Notes: generated by a model not told the origin, from the letters alone. A stretch of 64,000 bases of DNA from Streptomyces sp. 130 (GCF_007096885.1 NZ_VJNO01000021.1:1-64000), one strand, 5' to 3'. Shown: positions 40,864 to 50,053, counted from the stretch's first letter. Numbers and translations are program-made.

Positions 40864-41730
40864 TTATCCCTTCACGGCGCCGGAGGTGAGCCCCGCGGCC
40901 ATCTTCTTCTGCACGAACATGAAGAAGATGACGACCGGAAGAGCGATCATGGTGGACGCCGCCATCAGGGCGCCGTAGTCCGTACCGCGCTCACTGGTGA
41001 ACGTCATCAGCCACACGTTGAGCGTGTACTTGGAGTTGTCGTTGATCAGGATGTAGGCGAAGAGGTACTCGTTCCACGCGTTCACCAGCGCGAAGATCGA
41101 CGCGGCGGCGAGGCCGGGCGCGAGCAGCGGCAGGATCACCCGGCGGAAGGCGCCGAAGCGGGTGCAGCCGTCCACCATGGCGGACTCCTCCAGCTCCACC
41201 GGGATGTTCACCACGAAGCCGCGGATCATGATCGTCGCGAACGGCAGCGTGGAGACCAGGTAGACGACGATCAGGCTCCAGTACTCGTCGATGCCGCCCA
41301 TGGCGTTGAGCTGGGCGTAGATCGGGATGAGCATCGCCGTGGGCGGCAGCATCTGGACCAGGATCAGGATCAGGACCAGGGCCTTGCGGCCGAAGAAGCG
41401 GAACCGGCCGATGGCCAGGGCCGCCAGGGTGGCGATGATCATGCCGCCGACGACGGCGGTGATCGAGACGATCAGGCTGGACTGGACCGCGGTGCCGAAG
41501 TTCGGCTGGTCCACGGCCTTGACGAAGTTGTCGAAGGTGATCGACGAGGGCCACAGGGTCTGGTCGTACGAGCGGATCTCGCGGCTGGGCCGCAAGGCGC
41601 TGATCACCAGCCAGTAGACCGGGAAGACCATGACCAGGGCGATGCCGAGGCCGAGGATGTTCAGGCCGACCCGGGTCTTCTTGCGGTCCGGGCGCAGGGC
41701 CTGGGGTGTGTCGGTCGTCGTGGTGCTCAT
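40864..41730 (-). CDS. dasC: Chitobiose ABC transporter permease DasC
   Basis: A 288-residue MalG-type permease with six membrane helices. The EAA loop lies near GFVVNIPVELEESAMVDGCT ... ILPLLAPG and docks the ATPase (usually MsiK, encoded elsewhere). The start overlaps the dasB stop by ATGA. It pairs with DasB to import (GlcNAc)2 delivered by DasA. Confidence 0.94.
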   Translation of the reverse strand: MSTTTTDTPQALRPDRKKTRVGLNILGLGIALVMVFPVYWLVISALRPSREIRSYDQTLWPSSITFDNFVKAVDQPNFGTAVQSSLIVSITAVVGGMIIATLAALAIGRFRFFGRKALVLILILVQMLPPTAMLIPIYAQLNAMGGIDEYWSLIVVYLVSTLPFATIMIRGFVVNIPVELEESAMVDGCTRFGAFRRVILPLLAPGLAAASIFALVNAWNEYLFAYILINDNSKYTLNVWLMTFTSERGTDYGALMAASTMIALPVVIFFMFVQKKMAAGLTSGAVKG

Positions 41731-42737
41731 TCGACCTCTCCCGTCTTCATGAGCTGGCGCAGGTAGTACACGGCCACCGCGGACAGCAGGAGCACCGTGA
41801 TCAGGGCGATCGCGGTGCCCTGACTGAAGGAGGTGGACTCGAAGGCCTTGGAGTACGAGTAGAGGCCGAGGGTCTCGTATTCGGGTTCGGGCTTGCTGCC
41901 GCGCAGCAGCCAGATCTGGCCGAAGACGTTGAAGTCCCAGATCACCGACAGCGTGGAGACCATGCTGAAGACCGGCTTGATGACCGGCCAGGTCACGTAG
42001 CGGAAGATGCCGAAGCTGGTGGCGCCGTCGAGCGAGGCGGCCTCCTCCAGTTCCTGCGGGACCTGGGTGAGGGCGGCGTACAGCGTGACGACGACGAACG
42101 GGATGGCGCCCCAGACGACCAGCAGCGTGATGATCGCGAAGCCCTGGACCGGGTCGAGGTACCAGTTGTGGCCGAGCCAGTCGTCGCCGACGACCTTGGC
42201 GATGAGGGTGTTGATGAGGCCGTAGTCGGAGTCGGCCATGAACCGGAAGATGGAGGCGGCGACCATCAGCGGCATCGACCAGGCGGCGATCATGCAGAAG
42301 GTCAGGATGAGCCGCACCCAGTTGGACAGCCGGCGCATCAGCAGGGAGATCAGCAGCCCGATGCCCATGGTCAGCGTCACGCAGATGGCCATGAAGACGA
42401 CGGTGCGGAAGGTCACCCACCAGAACTCGGAGTCCCCGAGGATGTTGGTGAACTGGTCGAAGCCGACCCAGGGTGCGGGATCACCGGTCCACAGCTCGCG
42501 CCGGCCCATGTCCTGGAACGACATGATGACGGTCTTGGCGAGGGGGTAGAGGTAGACGGCGGCGATCGCCACGATCGCCGGGAGGATCAGGAAGTAGGGC
42601 AGCAGTTCGCCCTTCTTCCGCTTCCTCTTCTGCTTCAGGGGCTTGCCGCCCTCATCGGACAGCGGGCTCCCGTCCGCCTTGGGATCACGTGGTACGGGGA
42701 CCGGTGGCCCGGCGGCCTTGGTATCGGCGGCAGTCAC
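41727..42737 (-). CDS. dasB: Chitobiose ABC transporter permease DasB
   Basis: A 336-residue MalF-type permease starting at GTG. A ~60-residue cytosolic N-terminus rich in Lys, Pro and Asp precedes the first helix (LLPYFLILPAIVAIAAVYLY). The EAA loop is LTQVPQELEEAASLDGATSF. It is translationally coupled to dasC. It is separated from dasA by a perfect 14-bp stem-loop that should reduce its expression relative to the binding protein. Confidence 0.94.
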   Translation of the reverse strand: MTAADTKAAGPPVPVPRDPKADGSPLSDEGGKPLKQKRKRKKGELLPYFLILPAIVAIAAVYLYPLAKTVIMSFQDMGRRELWTGDPAPWVGFDQFTNILGDSEFWWVTFRTVVFMAICVTLTMGIGLLISLLMRRLSNWVRLILTFCMIAAWSMPLMVAASIFRFMADSDYGLINTLIAKVVGDDWLGHNWYLDPVQGFAIITLLVVWGAIPFVVVTLYAALTQVPQELEEAASLDGATSFGIFRYVTWPVIKPVFSMVSTLSVIWDFNVFGQIWLLRGSKPEPEYETLGLYSYSKAFESTSFSQGTAIALITVLLLSAVAVYYLRQLMKTGEVE

Positions 42738-42803
42738 GTGGCTGACCTTCCATCGCGGGTCCGAGGCAGCCCCCGGAAAACACGGCGTTCTTGTGCGAAA
42801 GGG

Positions 42804-42836
42804 GGCGGGGGCCCGGCGCGGTGCCGGGCCCCCGCC
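42804..42836 (-). terminator. Intra-operon stem-loop between dasA and dasB
   Basis: Perfect 14-bp stem GGCGGGGGCCCGGC / GCCGGGCCCCCGCC with loop GCGGT, 15 bases after the dasA stop. Probable partial terminator or 3' mRNA stabiliser. Confidence 0.85.
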
Positions 42837-42851
42837 TGGCGATCAGAAGGC

Positions 42852-44150
42852 TCAGGCCTTCTTGTTGATCAGTGCGTCGATCTCGCTGTCGGCCTTCTTG
42901 GTGGCGTCGGCGACGGACGTGCCCTTGAGGATCTTCAGGAGCATGTTCTCCAGAATCTCCTCCTTCTCGATGGAGGCCCAGCCCGGCGCGATCGGCGTGA
43001 ACCAGGCGTCCGGCACCGCGTTGGCGATGGCGGCCGTCTCGGGCTTGGCCTTCAGCGGCTCAAGCTGCTTCTCGTTGTTCGGGAGGATGTTCTTCGACGC
43101 GAGGACGTCCATGGACTTCGCGTTGGTGAAGAGGGAGATCCACTCCTGGCCGAGGTCCTGGACCTTGGACTTGGAGATGGTGGCGAGGTCGGAGCCGCCG
43201 ATGAAGGACGGGAGCGCCTTGCCGTTCGGGCCGGGCATACCGGCCGTGGCGATCTTGCCGTCCAGCTTCGGGTTGCCGTTCTCGCCCGTGGTGACGCTGC
43301 CGGCCTCCCAGGCCTGGCCGTAGATGACCGCGGCCTTCTCGTTGGCCATGACGTTGGCGTGGTCCTGCTCGTCCTTCGTCTGGTCGGCCTTGTTGTACTT
43401 CTTGACCAGGTCGACGAAGTGCTGGATGCCCTTCTGCGCCTCGGGGGTGGAGAGGCTGGCCTTCCACTCCTTCGAGCCCTCGTCGTACTTGGCGATCTGG
43501 CCGCCCTCGGCCGCGACGTAGGACATCGCGGCGTACCAGTAACGGCCCGGGTAGTACAGGGACGAGGCGCGCTTGTCCTTCTTCGCGAGCTCGGCCTGGA
43601 CCTTGTCCATCGCCTTGAGGAAGTCGTCCTCGTTCTGCGGGAGGGTGTCGCTGCCGGTACCGGCCTTCAGCATGTCCTTGTTGTAGACCGCCAGACGGGC
43701 ACTGGCGTAGTAAGGAACGCAGTAGATCTTGCCCTCGTAGGAGCAGGTGTCCTTCAGACCCTTGATCCAGGTGTCCGAGTTCTCGTACTTCGAGGTGTCG
43801 ATCTCGCCGAGCGCGCCGTTGAGGATGTACTGCATGGTCTCGGTGTTGCCGAGTTCGACAACGTCCGGGAACTTGTCGCCACCGAGGGAGGTGTCGAGCT
43901 TCTTGACCTTGTCCGCCCACTGCTGGTACTGGACCTTGACCGTGACGTTGGGGTACTTCTTCTTGAACTGGGCGTTGACGTCCTTGACCAGTTCGGGCCA
44001 GGTCGACTGGGCCTCGCCCATGAGCCAGACAGTCAGGTCTTCCTTGCGGTCCTTCGGGTCCTTCGAGGACGTCTTGTCGTCCGAACCACACGCCGCGATG
44101 GAAACCAACATGCCCGCGACGCCGATCGCCGCGATGAGCTTGCGCTTCAC
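42852..44150 (-). CDS. dasA: Chitobiose-binding lipoprotein DasA
   Basis: A 432-residue solute-binding protein anchored by lipidated Cys21 (VSIAACGS). The mature protein has the two-lobed extracellular sugar-binding fold: LTVWLMGEAQSTWPELVKDV opens the first lobe and LYYPGRYWYAAMSYVAAEGG lines the cleft. It captures (GlcNAc)2 for DasBC. Two dre-like sites lie in the divergent dasA/dasR gap, so repression by DasR is expected. dasA mutants of S. coelicolor are affected in development. Confidence 0.95.
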   Translation of the reverse strand: MKRKLIAAIGVAGMLVSIAACGSDDKTSSKDPKDRKEDLTVWLMGEAQSTWPELVKDVNAQFKKKYPNVTVKVQYQQWADKVKKLDTSLGGDKFPDVVELGNTETMQYILNGALGEIDTSKYENSDTWIKGLKDTCSYEGKIYCVPYYASARLAVYNKDMLKAGTGSDTLPQNEDDFLKAMDKVQAELAKKDKRASSLYYPGRYWYAAMSYVAAEGGQIAKYDEGSKEWKASLSTPEAQKGIQHFVDLVKKYNKADQTKDEQDHANVMANEKAAVIYGQAWEAGSVTTGENGNPKLDGKIATAGMPGPNGKALPSFIGGSDLATISKSKVQDLGQEWISLFTNAKSMDVLASKNILPNNEKQLEPLKAKPETAAIANAVPDAWFTPIAPGWASIEKEEILENMLLKILKGTSVADATKKADSEIDALINKKA

Positions 44151-44236
44151 GCCACCCTCCTCAGGGATGCTGCAACCCCCTCCCCACCGCGCGAGAACGT
44201 CGACGAGTACCTCTGGGGCTGGGACCTGGTCTTTAA

Positions 44237-44248
44237 TGGTTTAGACCA
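44237..44248. promoter_or_regulatory. dre site 1 in the dasA/dasR gap
   Basis: TGGTTTAGACCA inside AATGGTTTAGACCAGT, one base from the dre core. It is 87 bases upstream of dasA. Confidence 0.88.
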
Positions 44249-44260
44249 GTACCGGGAGCT

Positions 44261-44272
44261 TGGCCTAGACCT
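44261..44272. promoter_or_regulatory. dre-like site 2 in the dasA/dasR gap
   Basis: TGGCCTAGACCT, two mismatches from the dre core, centred 24 bases (about two helical turns) from site 1. This suggests cooperative binding by DasR. Confidence 0.7.
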
Positions 44273-44395
44273 TTAGGGGTGTCAAGGGTGTATAAGAAGT
44301 GCACTCGCGTCCGTTATAGGACCGACACCTGAGGGAGGGCGACGAGCCGTGACCGGACCGTGCCACCATGTGAGCCGCGACAGACGGAGGAGCCG

Positions 44396-45202
44396 GTGAC
44401 GGCAGCAACGCAGCAGTCGGGAAGGCGGGCCATGGGCGCCGACGGGGGCAGTTCGGAGAACGAGACGGGCACGGGCGCCGGGACGCGCACCGCGCGCGTA
44501 CCGAAGTACTACCGGCTGAAGCGACATCTCCTCGACATGACCGACACCATGCCGCCGGGCACCCCCGTCCCCCCGGAACGGACCCTGGCCGCCGAGTTCG
44601 ACACCTCGCGCACCACCGTGCGCCAGGCGCTCCAGGAACTGGTCGTCGAGGGCCGGCTGGAACGCATCCAGGGCAAGGGCACCTTCGTCGCCAAGCCGAA
44701 GGTCTCCCAGGCCCTGCAACTCACCTCGTACACCGAGGACATGCGCGCCCAGGGCCTCGAACCGACCTCCCAGCTCCTGGACATCGGCTACGTCACCGCC
44801 GACGACACCCTCGCCGGGCTGCTCGACATCAGCGCCGGCGGGCGGGTCCTGCGCATCGAGCGCCTGCGCCTGGCGAGCGGCGAGCCGATGGCCATCGAGA
44901 CCACGCACCTCTCGGCCAAGCGCTTTCCCGCGCTGCGCCGTTCCCTGGTCAAGTACACCTCGCTCTACACCGCGCTCTCCGAGGTGTACGACGTCCGGCT
45001 GGCCGAGGCCGAGGAGACCATCGAGACCTCCCTGGCCACCCCGCGCGAGGCCGGGCTGCTCGGCACCGACGTCGGCCTGCCGATGCTGATGCTCTCCCGG
45101 CACTCGCTGGACGAGCAGGGCGAACCGGTCGAGTGGGTGCGCTCGGTCTACCGCGGTGACCGCTACAAGTTCGTGGCCCGCCTGAAGCGGCCGCTGGACT
45201 GA
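44396..45202 (+). CDS. dasR: Global aminosugar regulator DasR
   Basis: A GntR/HutC-family repressor of 268 residues from GTG 44396 (GGAGGAGCC ribosome site); ATG 44432 would give 256. The winged helix is PPERTLAAEFDTSRTTVRQA ... RLERIQGKGTFVAKP. The effector domain (about 110-260) contains VLRIERLRLASGEPMAIETTHLS. It binds dre sites and is released by glucosamine-6-phosphate and related ligands, coupling N-acetylglucosamine to development and antibiotic production. It is divergent from dasABCD. Confidence 0.97.
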   Translation: MTAATQQSGRRAMGADGGSSENETGTGAGTRTARVPKYYRLKRHLLDMTDTMPPGTPVPPERTLAAEFDTSRTTVRQALQELVVEGRLERIQGKGTFVAKPKVSQALQLTSYTEDMRAQGLEPTSQLLDIGYVTADDTLAGLLDISAGGRVLRIERLRLASGEPMAIETTHLSAKRFPALRRSLVKYTSLYTALSEVYDVRLAEAEETIETSLATPREAGLLGTDVGLPMLMLSRHSLDEQGEPVEWVRSVYRGDRYKFVARLKRPLD

Positions 45203-45223
45203 CCCCCCGTACGCACGTCCCCC

Positions 45224-45259
45224 CGAACGGCCCCCGGACCCGCCCCCGGGGGCCGTTCG
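45224..45259 (+). terminator. dasR terminator
   Basis: Perfect 14-bp stem CGAACGGCCCCCGG / CCGGGGGCCGTTCG with an 8-base loop. Confidence 0.85.
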
Positions 45260-45278
45260 GCGTTCCCCGGGTCCGGAT

Positions 45279-45290
45279 TGGACTGGACCA
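45279..45290 (+). promoter_or_regulatory. Weak dre-like palindrome before the symporter operon
   Basis: TGGACTGGACCA, within TTGGACTGGACCAA, two mismatches from the dre core. It lies 153 bases before the DUF3311 start. Confidence 0.35.
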
Positions 45291-45442
45291 ACCCCGGTAC
45301 GTTTGCCGCTATTTGGGCCATCCGGCCGGGCCGCGCCGACCGTTGCCGGACCGCAATGCGGACGGGGGGTGACGGTGACCGGGACCCTCGCCTAGATTTC
45401 CTGCGCATTACAGGTGATCAGCGAGGGGACGGAGTCGCCGCC

Positions 45443-45697
45443 ATGCCGCAAGAACCAGAAGGAAAGCCACCCACCGTCACACCGCTGCGGGTGGTCATCG
45501 CCCTGTGTCTCATCGCGCCGTTCGTGGCGATGCTCTGGGTGAGTTCGTACGCGAAGATCGACCCGACCTTCATCGGCATCCCGTTCTTCTACTGGTACCA
45601 GATGCTCTGGGTGCTGATCTCCACCGCGCTCACCATGATCGCGTACAAGCTGTGGCAGCGTGACCAGCGCGCCCGCAAGGGGGGTGCGTCGGCATGA
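45443..45697 (+). CDS. DUF3311 small membrane subunit
   Basis: An 84-residue protein with two membrane helices (VVIALCLIAPFVAMLWVSS and the YWYQMLWVLISTALTMIAY segment) separated by the short FIGIPFF loop that marks DUF3311. The tail is basic. It always accompanies a sodium:solute symporter, whose ATG overlaps its stop here (ATGA), and is probably a small subunit or assembly factor of that carrier. Confidence 0.9.
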   Translation: MPQEPEGKPPTVTPLRVVIALCLIAPFVAMLWVSSYAKIDPTFIGIPFFYWYQMLWVLISTALTMIAYKLWQRDQRARKGGASA

Positions 45698-47325
45698 AGG
45701 ACGGCGTGAACGGCGTCGCGCTCGGCGTCTTCATCTTCTTCTTCGCGGCCGTCACGGTCATGGGCTTCCTGGCCGCCCGCTGGCGCAAGGCCGAGAACGA
45801 GGCCACCCTCGACGAATGGGGCCTGGGCGGACGGTCGTTCGGCACCTGGGTCACCTGGTTCCTGCTCGGCGGCGACCTCTACACCGCGTACACCTTCGTC
45901 GCCGTGCCCGCGGCGATCTACGCGGCCGGCGCGTCCGGCTTCTTCGCGGTGCCGTACACCATCCTGGTGTATCCGCTGATCTTCACCTTCCTGCCGCGCC
46001 TGTGGTCGGTCTCGCACAAGCACGGCTACGTCACCACCTCGGACTTCGTCCGCGGCCGGTTCGGCTCGAAGGGTCTTTCGCTGGCCGTCGCGGTCACCGG
46101 CATCCTCGCCACCATGCCCTACATCGCCCTCCAGCTCGTCGGCATCCAGGCGGTGCTGGACGTGATGGGCGTCGGCGGCGGCGAGGACACCAACTGGTTC
46201 GTCAAGGACCTGCCGCTGCTGATCGCGTTCGCGGTGCTCGCCGCGTACACCTACTCCTCGGGGCTGCGGGCGCCCGCGCTGATCGCGTTCGTCAAGGACG
46301 GGCTGATCTACCTGGTCATCGCCGTGGCGATCATCTACATCCCGATCAAACTCGGCGGCTTCGACGACATCTTCGCCGCCGCCAAGGACAAGTTCGCGCC
46401 GCCCGGGAAGCCGCCGACCGGCGCGCTCGCGCCCCCCGAGGCCGGCCACTGGGGATACGCCACCCTGGCGCTCGGGTCCGCGCTGGCGCTCTTCATGTAC
46501 CCCCACTCGATCACGGCGACGCTCTCCAGCCGCAGCCGTGAGGTGATCCGCCGCAACACCACCATCCTGCCGCTGTACTCGCTGATGCTGGGCCTGCTCG
46601 CGCTGCTGGGCTTCATGGCGATCGCCGCCGGCGTGCAGGTGGAGAACGGCCAGCTCGCCATCCCGCAGCTGTTCGAGAACATGTTCCCCGACTGGTTCTC
46701 GGGCGTGGCCTTCGCCGCCATCGGCATCGGCGCGCTGGTGCCGGCCGCGATCATGTCCATCGCCGCGGCGAACCTGTTCACGCGCAACATCTACAAGGAC
46801 TTCCTGAAGCCGGACGCGACGCCCGAGCAGGAGACCAAGGTCTCCAAGCTGGTCTCGCTGCTGGTCAAGGTCGGCGCGCTGGCCTTCGTCCTCACCATGG
46901 ACAAGACCGTCGCGATCAACTTCCAGCTGCTGGGCGGGATCTGGATCCTCCAGACGATGCCGGCCCTGGTCGGCGGCCTGTTCACCCGGTGGTTCCACCG
47001 CTGGGCGCTGATCGCCGGGTGGGCGGCCGGCATGGTCTACGGCACCCTGGCCGCGTACGGGGTCGCGAGCCCGAACGGCTCCCAGCAGCACTTCGGCGGG
47101 TCCTCCAAGGAGATTCCCGGCCTCGGCGAGATCGGCTACATCGGCCTCACCGCGTTCGTGCTGAACGTCGTGGTCGTCGTCGTCCTCACCTTCGTCCTGA
47201 ACGCCGTGAAGGCGCCCGCCGGGTCCGACGAGACCTCCCCGGCCGACTACACCGCGGACGCGGGCGACCCGGGTGTCCAGCAGAAGCTGCCGCCGGCCAC
47301 GGCGGGGGCGCCGGGCGGTCACTGA
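45694..47325 (+). CDS. Sodium:solute symporter (SSS family, MctP-like)
   Basis: A 543-residue, 13-helix SSS carrier. The N-terminal DEWGLGGRSFGTWVTWFLLG and GDLYTAYTFVAVPAAIYAAG segments, and FAAIGIGALVPAAIMSIAAAN, are family landmarks. Its pairing with DUF3311 is typical of the MctP-like group that imports monocarboxylates or amino acids; the substrate cannot be decided here. It is translationally coupled to the small subunit and ends before a strong hairpin. Confidence 0.9.
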   Translation: MKDGVNGVALGVFIFFFAAVTVMGFLAARWRKAENEATLDEWGLGGRSFGTWVTWFLLGGDLYTAYTFVAVPAAIYAAGASGFFAVPYTILVYPLIFTFLPRLWSVSHKHGYVTTSDFVRGRFGSKGLSLAVAVTGILATMPYIALQLVGIQAVLDVMGVGGGEDTNWFVKDLPLLIAFAVLAAYTYSSGLRAPALIAFVKDGLIYLVIAVAIIYIPIKLGGFDDIFAAAKDKFAPPGKPPTGALAPPEAGHWGYATLALGSALALFMYPHSITATLSSRSREVIRRNTTILPLYSLMLGLLALLGFMAIAAGVQVENGQLAIPQLFENMFPDWFSGVAFAAIGIGALVPAAIMSIAAANLFTRNIYKDFLKPDATPEQETKVSKLVSLLVKVGALAFVLTMDKTVAINFQLLGGIWILQTMPALVGGLFTRWFHRWALIAGWAAGMVYGTLAAYGVASPNGSQQHFGGSSKEIPGLGEIGYIGLTAFVLNVVVVVVLTFVLNAVKAPAGSDETSPADYTADAGDPGVQQKLPPATAGAPGGH

Positions 47326-47352
47326 CCGCACACCTCTACGCCACGCGACACA

Positions 47353-47390
47353 ACATGTGGGGGCCGTCCGACAGGGCGGCCCCCACATGT
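47353..47390 (+). terminator. Symporter operon terminator
   Basis: Perfect 14-bp stem ACATGTGGGGGCCG / CGGCCCCCACATGT with a 10-base loop, 27 bases after the stop. It separates the symporter from the riboswitch transcript. Confidence 0.9.
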
Positions 47391-47402
47391 ATGCTCATGC
47401 TC

Positions 47403-47503
47403 GCTGTCGCCGCAGGGGAATCCGGTGCAAATCCGGAACTGTCCCGCAACGGTGTATCCGGTGTGCTTTCGCGCACCCGTCAGTCCGAGGACCTGCCGAC
47501 AGC
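47403..47503 (+). promoter_or_regulatory. Cobalamin riboswitch controlling nrdABS
   Basis: An adenosylcobalamin aptamer closed by GCTGTCG / CGACAGC (47403-47409 with 47497-47503). Inside are the conserved GGGGAATCCGGTGCAAATCC and ACTGTCCCGCAACGGTG segments and the B12 box CAGTCCGAGGACCTGCC. A GCGTCCGG / CCGGACGC hairpin (47504-47529) follows as part of the expression platform. In S. coelicolor vitamin B12 shuts off this operon so that the B12-dependent class II enzyme takes over. Confidence 0.95.
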
Positions 47504-47656
47504 GCGTCCGGCTCGACCGAACCGGACGCCCAGACGTCCGGGCCTCGTGGGATGGGCCGGTGGACGCCGCACGGAGTGCCGCCCTGCCCGGGCCCGCTCC
47601 TGCCCGGCTGCCCCCGCTCCCCCGCCGGACCGGAGCCGAGCGAGGGAGAGCACCAC

Positions 47657-50053
47657 GTGACCATCGCGCCAGCCGATCCGGTTTCCACAGCCGGATCAAC
47701 GGGAACCGCGAGCGACGGCCCCGGCACCGCACTGCTGCGGACCCTGACCGGCCTCACCGCCGATCTGCCCGACACCGACCCCGGGCGCGTCGCCGCCGCC
47801 GCCCTGCGCGGCCGCAACGCCCGGTCGGACGAGGCGGAGCTGCGCTCACTGGCCACCGAGGCCGCGGCGGGCCTGATCTCCGAGGACCCCGCCTACTCCC
47901 GCCTCGCCGCCCGTCTGCTCACCCGGTCCATCGCGGACGAGGCCGCGGGCCAGGGCGCCGTCTCGTTCTCCGCGTCCATCGCCGTGGGCCACCGCGAGGG
48001 CCTGATCGCGGACCGGACCGCCGAGTTCGTGACGCTGCACGCCGCCGCCCTGGACGCCCTGGTCGAGGGCGCACTCGCGGCCGGGGCCGACGACCGCTTC
48101 GGCTACTTCGGGCTGCGCACCCTGCACAGCCGCTACCTGCTGCGCCACCCGCTCACCCGGCAGGTCATCGAGACCCCCCAGCACTTCATGCTCCGGGTCG
48201 CCGCCGGGCTCGCCGAGGACACCTCCGGGCGGGCGCTGGACGAGGTCGCGGCGCTGTACGGGCTGATGAGCCGGCTGGACTACCTGCCGTCCTCGCCGAC
48301 GCTCTTCAACTCCGGCACCCGCCACCCGCAGATGTCGTCCTGCTACCTGCTCGACTCGCCGCTGGACGAGCTGGACTCCATCTACGACCGCTACCACCAG
48401 GTGGCCCGCCTGTCGAAGCACGCGGGCGGCATCGGCCTCTCGTACTCCCGCGTCCGCGCCCGGGGTTCGCTGATCCGGGGCACCAACGGGCACTCCAACG
48501 GCATCGTGCCGTTCCTGAAGACGCTGGACGCCTCCGTCGCCGCCGTGAACCAGGGCGGCCGGCGCAAGGGCGCCGCCGCGGTCTACCTGGAGACCTGGCA
48601 CGCGGACATCGAGGAGTTCCTGGAGCTGCGCGACAACACGGGCGAGGACCAGCGGCGCACGCACAACCTGAACCTGGCGCACTGGATTCCGGACGAGTTC
48701 ATGCGCCGCGTCGACGCGGACACCGCCTGGTCGCTGTTCTCCCCGGCGGACGTGCCGGAGCTGGTCGACCTGTGGGGCGACGCGTTCGACGCCGCGTACC
48801 GGGCGGCCGAGGCGAAGGGGCTGGCCCGCAAGACCATGCCGGCCCGCGAGCTGTACGGCCGGATGATGCGGACCCTGGCGCAGACCGGTCAGGGCTGGAT
48901 GACGTTCAAGGACGCCTCCAACCGCACGGCGAACCAGACCGCCGAGCCGGGCAGGGTCGTGCACTCCTCGAACCTGTGCACCGAGATCCTGGAGGTCACC
49001 GACGACGGCGAGACCGCCGTCTGCAACCTGGGCTCGGTCAACCTCGGCGCGTTCGTCAAGGGTTCCTCGATCGACTGGGAGCGGCTGGACGCCACCGTGC
49101 GGACCGCGGTGACCTTCCTCGACCGGGTCGTCGACATCAACTTCTACCCGACCGAGCAGGCCGGCCGGTCCAACGCCCGCTGGCGGCCGGTGGGCCTGGG
49201 CGCGATGGGCCTCCAGGACGTCTTCTTCCAGCTGCGGCTGCCCTTCGACTCCCCGGAGGCCCGGGCGCTCTCGGCCCGGATCGCGGAGCGCGTCATGCTC
49301 GCCGCGTACGAGGCGTCCTGCGACCTCGCGGAACGGTCCGGTCCGCTGCCCGCCTGGCCGGAGACCCGGGCCGCGCGCGGGGTGCTGCACCCGGACCACT
49401 ACGACGTGGAGCTGAACTGGCCGGAGCGCTGGGAGGCGCTGCGGGCCCGGATCGCGAGGACCGGGATGCGCAACTCGCTGCTCCTGGCGATCGCCCCGAC
49501 CGCGACGATCGCCTCGATCGCGGGGGTCTACGAGTGCGTCGAGCCCCAGGTCTCGAACCTCTTCAAGCGGGAGACCCTCAGCGGTGAGTTCCTCCAGGTC
49601 AACGGCTATCTGGTGGACGAGCTGAAGCGGCTCGGCGTGTGGGACGCGCGGACGCGTGAGGCGCTGCGCGAGTCGAACGGCTCGGTGCAGGGCTTCGGGT
49701 GGATCCCGGCGGACGTGCGGGCGCTGTACCGCACGGCGTGGGAGATCCCGCAGCGCGGCCTGATCGACATGGCGGCGGCCCGTACGCCGTTCCTCGACCA
49801 GAGCCAGTCGCTCAACCTCTTCCTGGAGACGCCGACCATCGGCAAGCTCTCCTCGATGTACGCGTACGCCTGGAAGCAGGGCCTGAAGACCACGTACTAC
49901 CTGCGCTCCCGCCCGGCGACCCGGATCGCCCGTGCCGCCTCCGGTGCCGCGCCGGCCGCCGCCCCCGTCCCCGTACAGCAGGCGCAGGCGCCCGACGCGG
50001 ACGCCGTCGCCTGTTCCCTGGAAAACCCCGAGTCCTGCGAGGCATGCCAGTGA
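47657..50053 (+). CDS. nrdA: Class Ia ribonucleotide reductase, large (alpha) subunit
   Basis: A 798-residue catalytic subunit. LPSSPTLFNSGTRHPQMSSC carries the first redox cysteine. VVHSSNLCTEILEV has the N-x-C-x-E active-site triad, and TTYYLRSR holds the stacked radical-transfer tyrosines. The tail CEACQ is the C-terminal thioredoxin/glutaredoxin-exchange pair. GTG 47657 has a GGGAGAG ribosome site. It makes dNDPs for DNA synthesis with NrdB, and is under the B12 riboswitch. Confidence 0.95.
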   Translation: MTIAPADPVSTAGSTGTASDGPGTALLRTLTGLTADLPDTDPGRVAAAALRGRNARSDEAELRSLATEAAAGLISEDPAYSRLAARLLTRSIADEAAGQGAVSFSASIAVGHREGLIADRTAEFVTLHAAALDALVEGALAAGADDRFGYFGLRTLHSRYLLRHPLTRQVIETPQHFMLRVAAGLAEDTSGRALDEVAALYGLMSRLDYLPSSPTLFNSGTRHPQMSSCYLLDSPLDELDSIYDRYHQVARLSKHAGGIGLSYSRVRARGSLIRGTNGHSNGIVPFLKTLDASVAAVNQGGRRKGAAAVYLETWHADIEEFLELRDNTGEDQRRTHNLNLAHWIPDEFMRRVDADTAWSLFSPADVPELVDLWGDAFDAAYRAAEAKGLARKTMPARELYGRMMRTLAQTGQGWMTFKDASNRTANQTAEPGRVVHSSNLCTEILEVTDDGETAVCNLGSVNLGAFVKGSSIDWERLDATVRTAVTFLDRVVDINFYPTEQAGRSNARWRPVGLGAMGLQDVFFQLRLPFDSPEARALSARIAERVMLAAYEASCDLAERSGPLPAWPETRAARGVLHPDHYDVELNWPERWEALRARIARTGMRNSLLLAIAPTATIASIAGVYECVEPQVSNLFKRETLSGEFLQVNGYLVDELKRLGVWDARTREALRESNGSVQGFGWIPADVRALYRTAWEIPQRGLIDMAAARTPFLDQSQSLNLFLETPTIGKLSSMYAYAWKQGLKTTYYLRSRPATRIARAASGAAPAAAPVPVQQAQAPDADAVACSLENPESCEACQ

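Noticed and set aside
39373..44276. Long plus-strand open frames across dasABCD
   Set aside because: They are antisense to well-recognised das genes and have no recognisable features.
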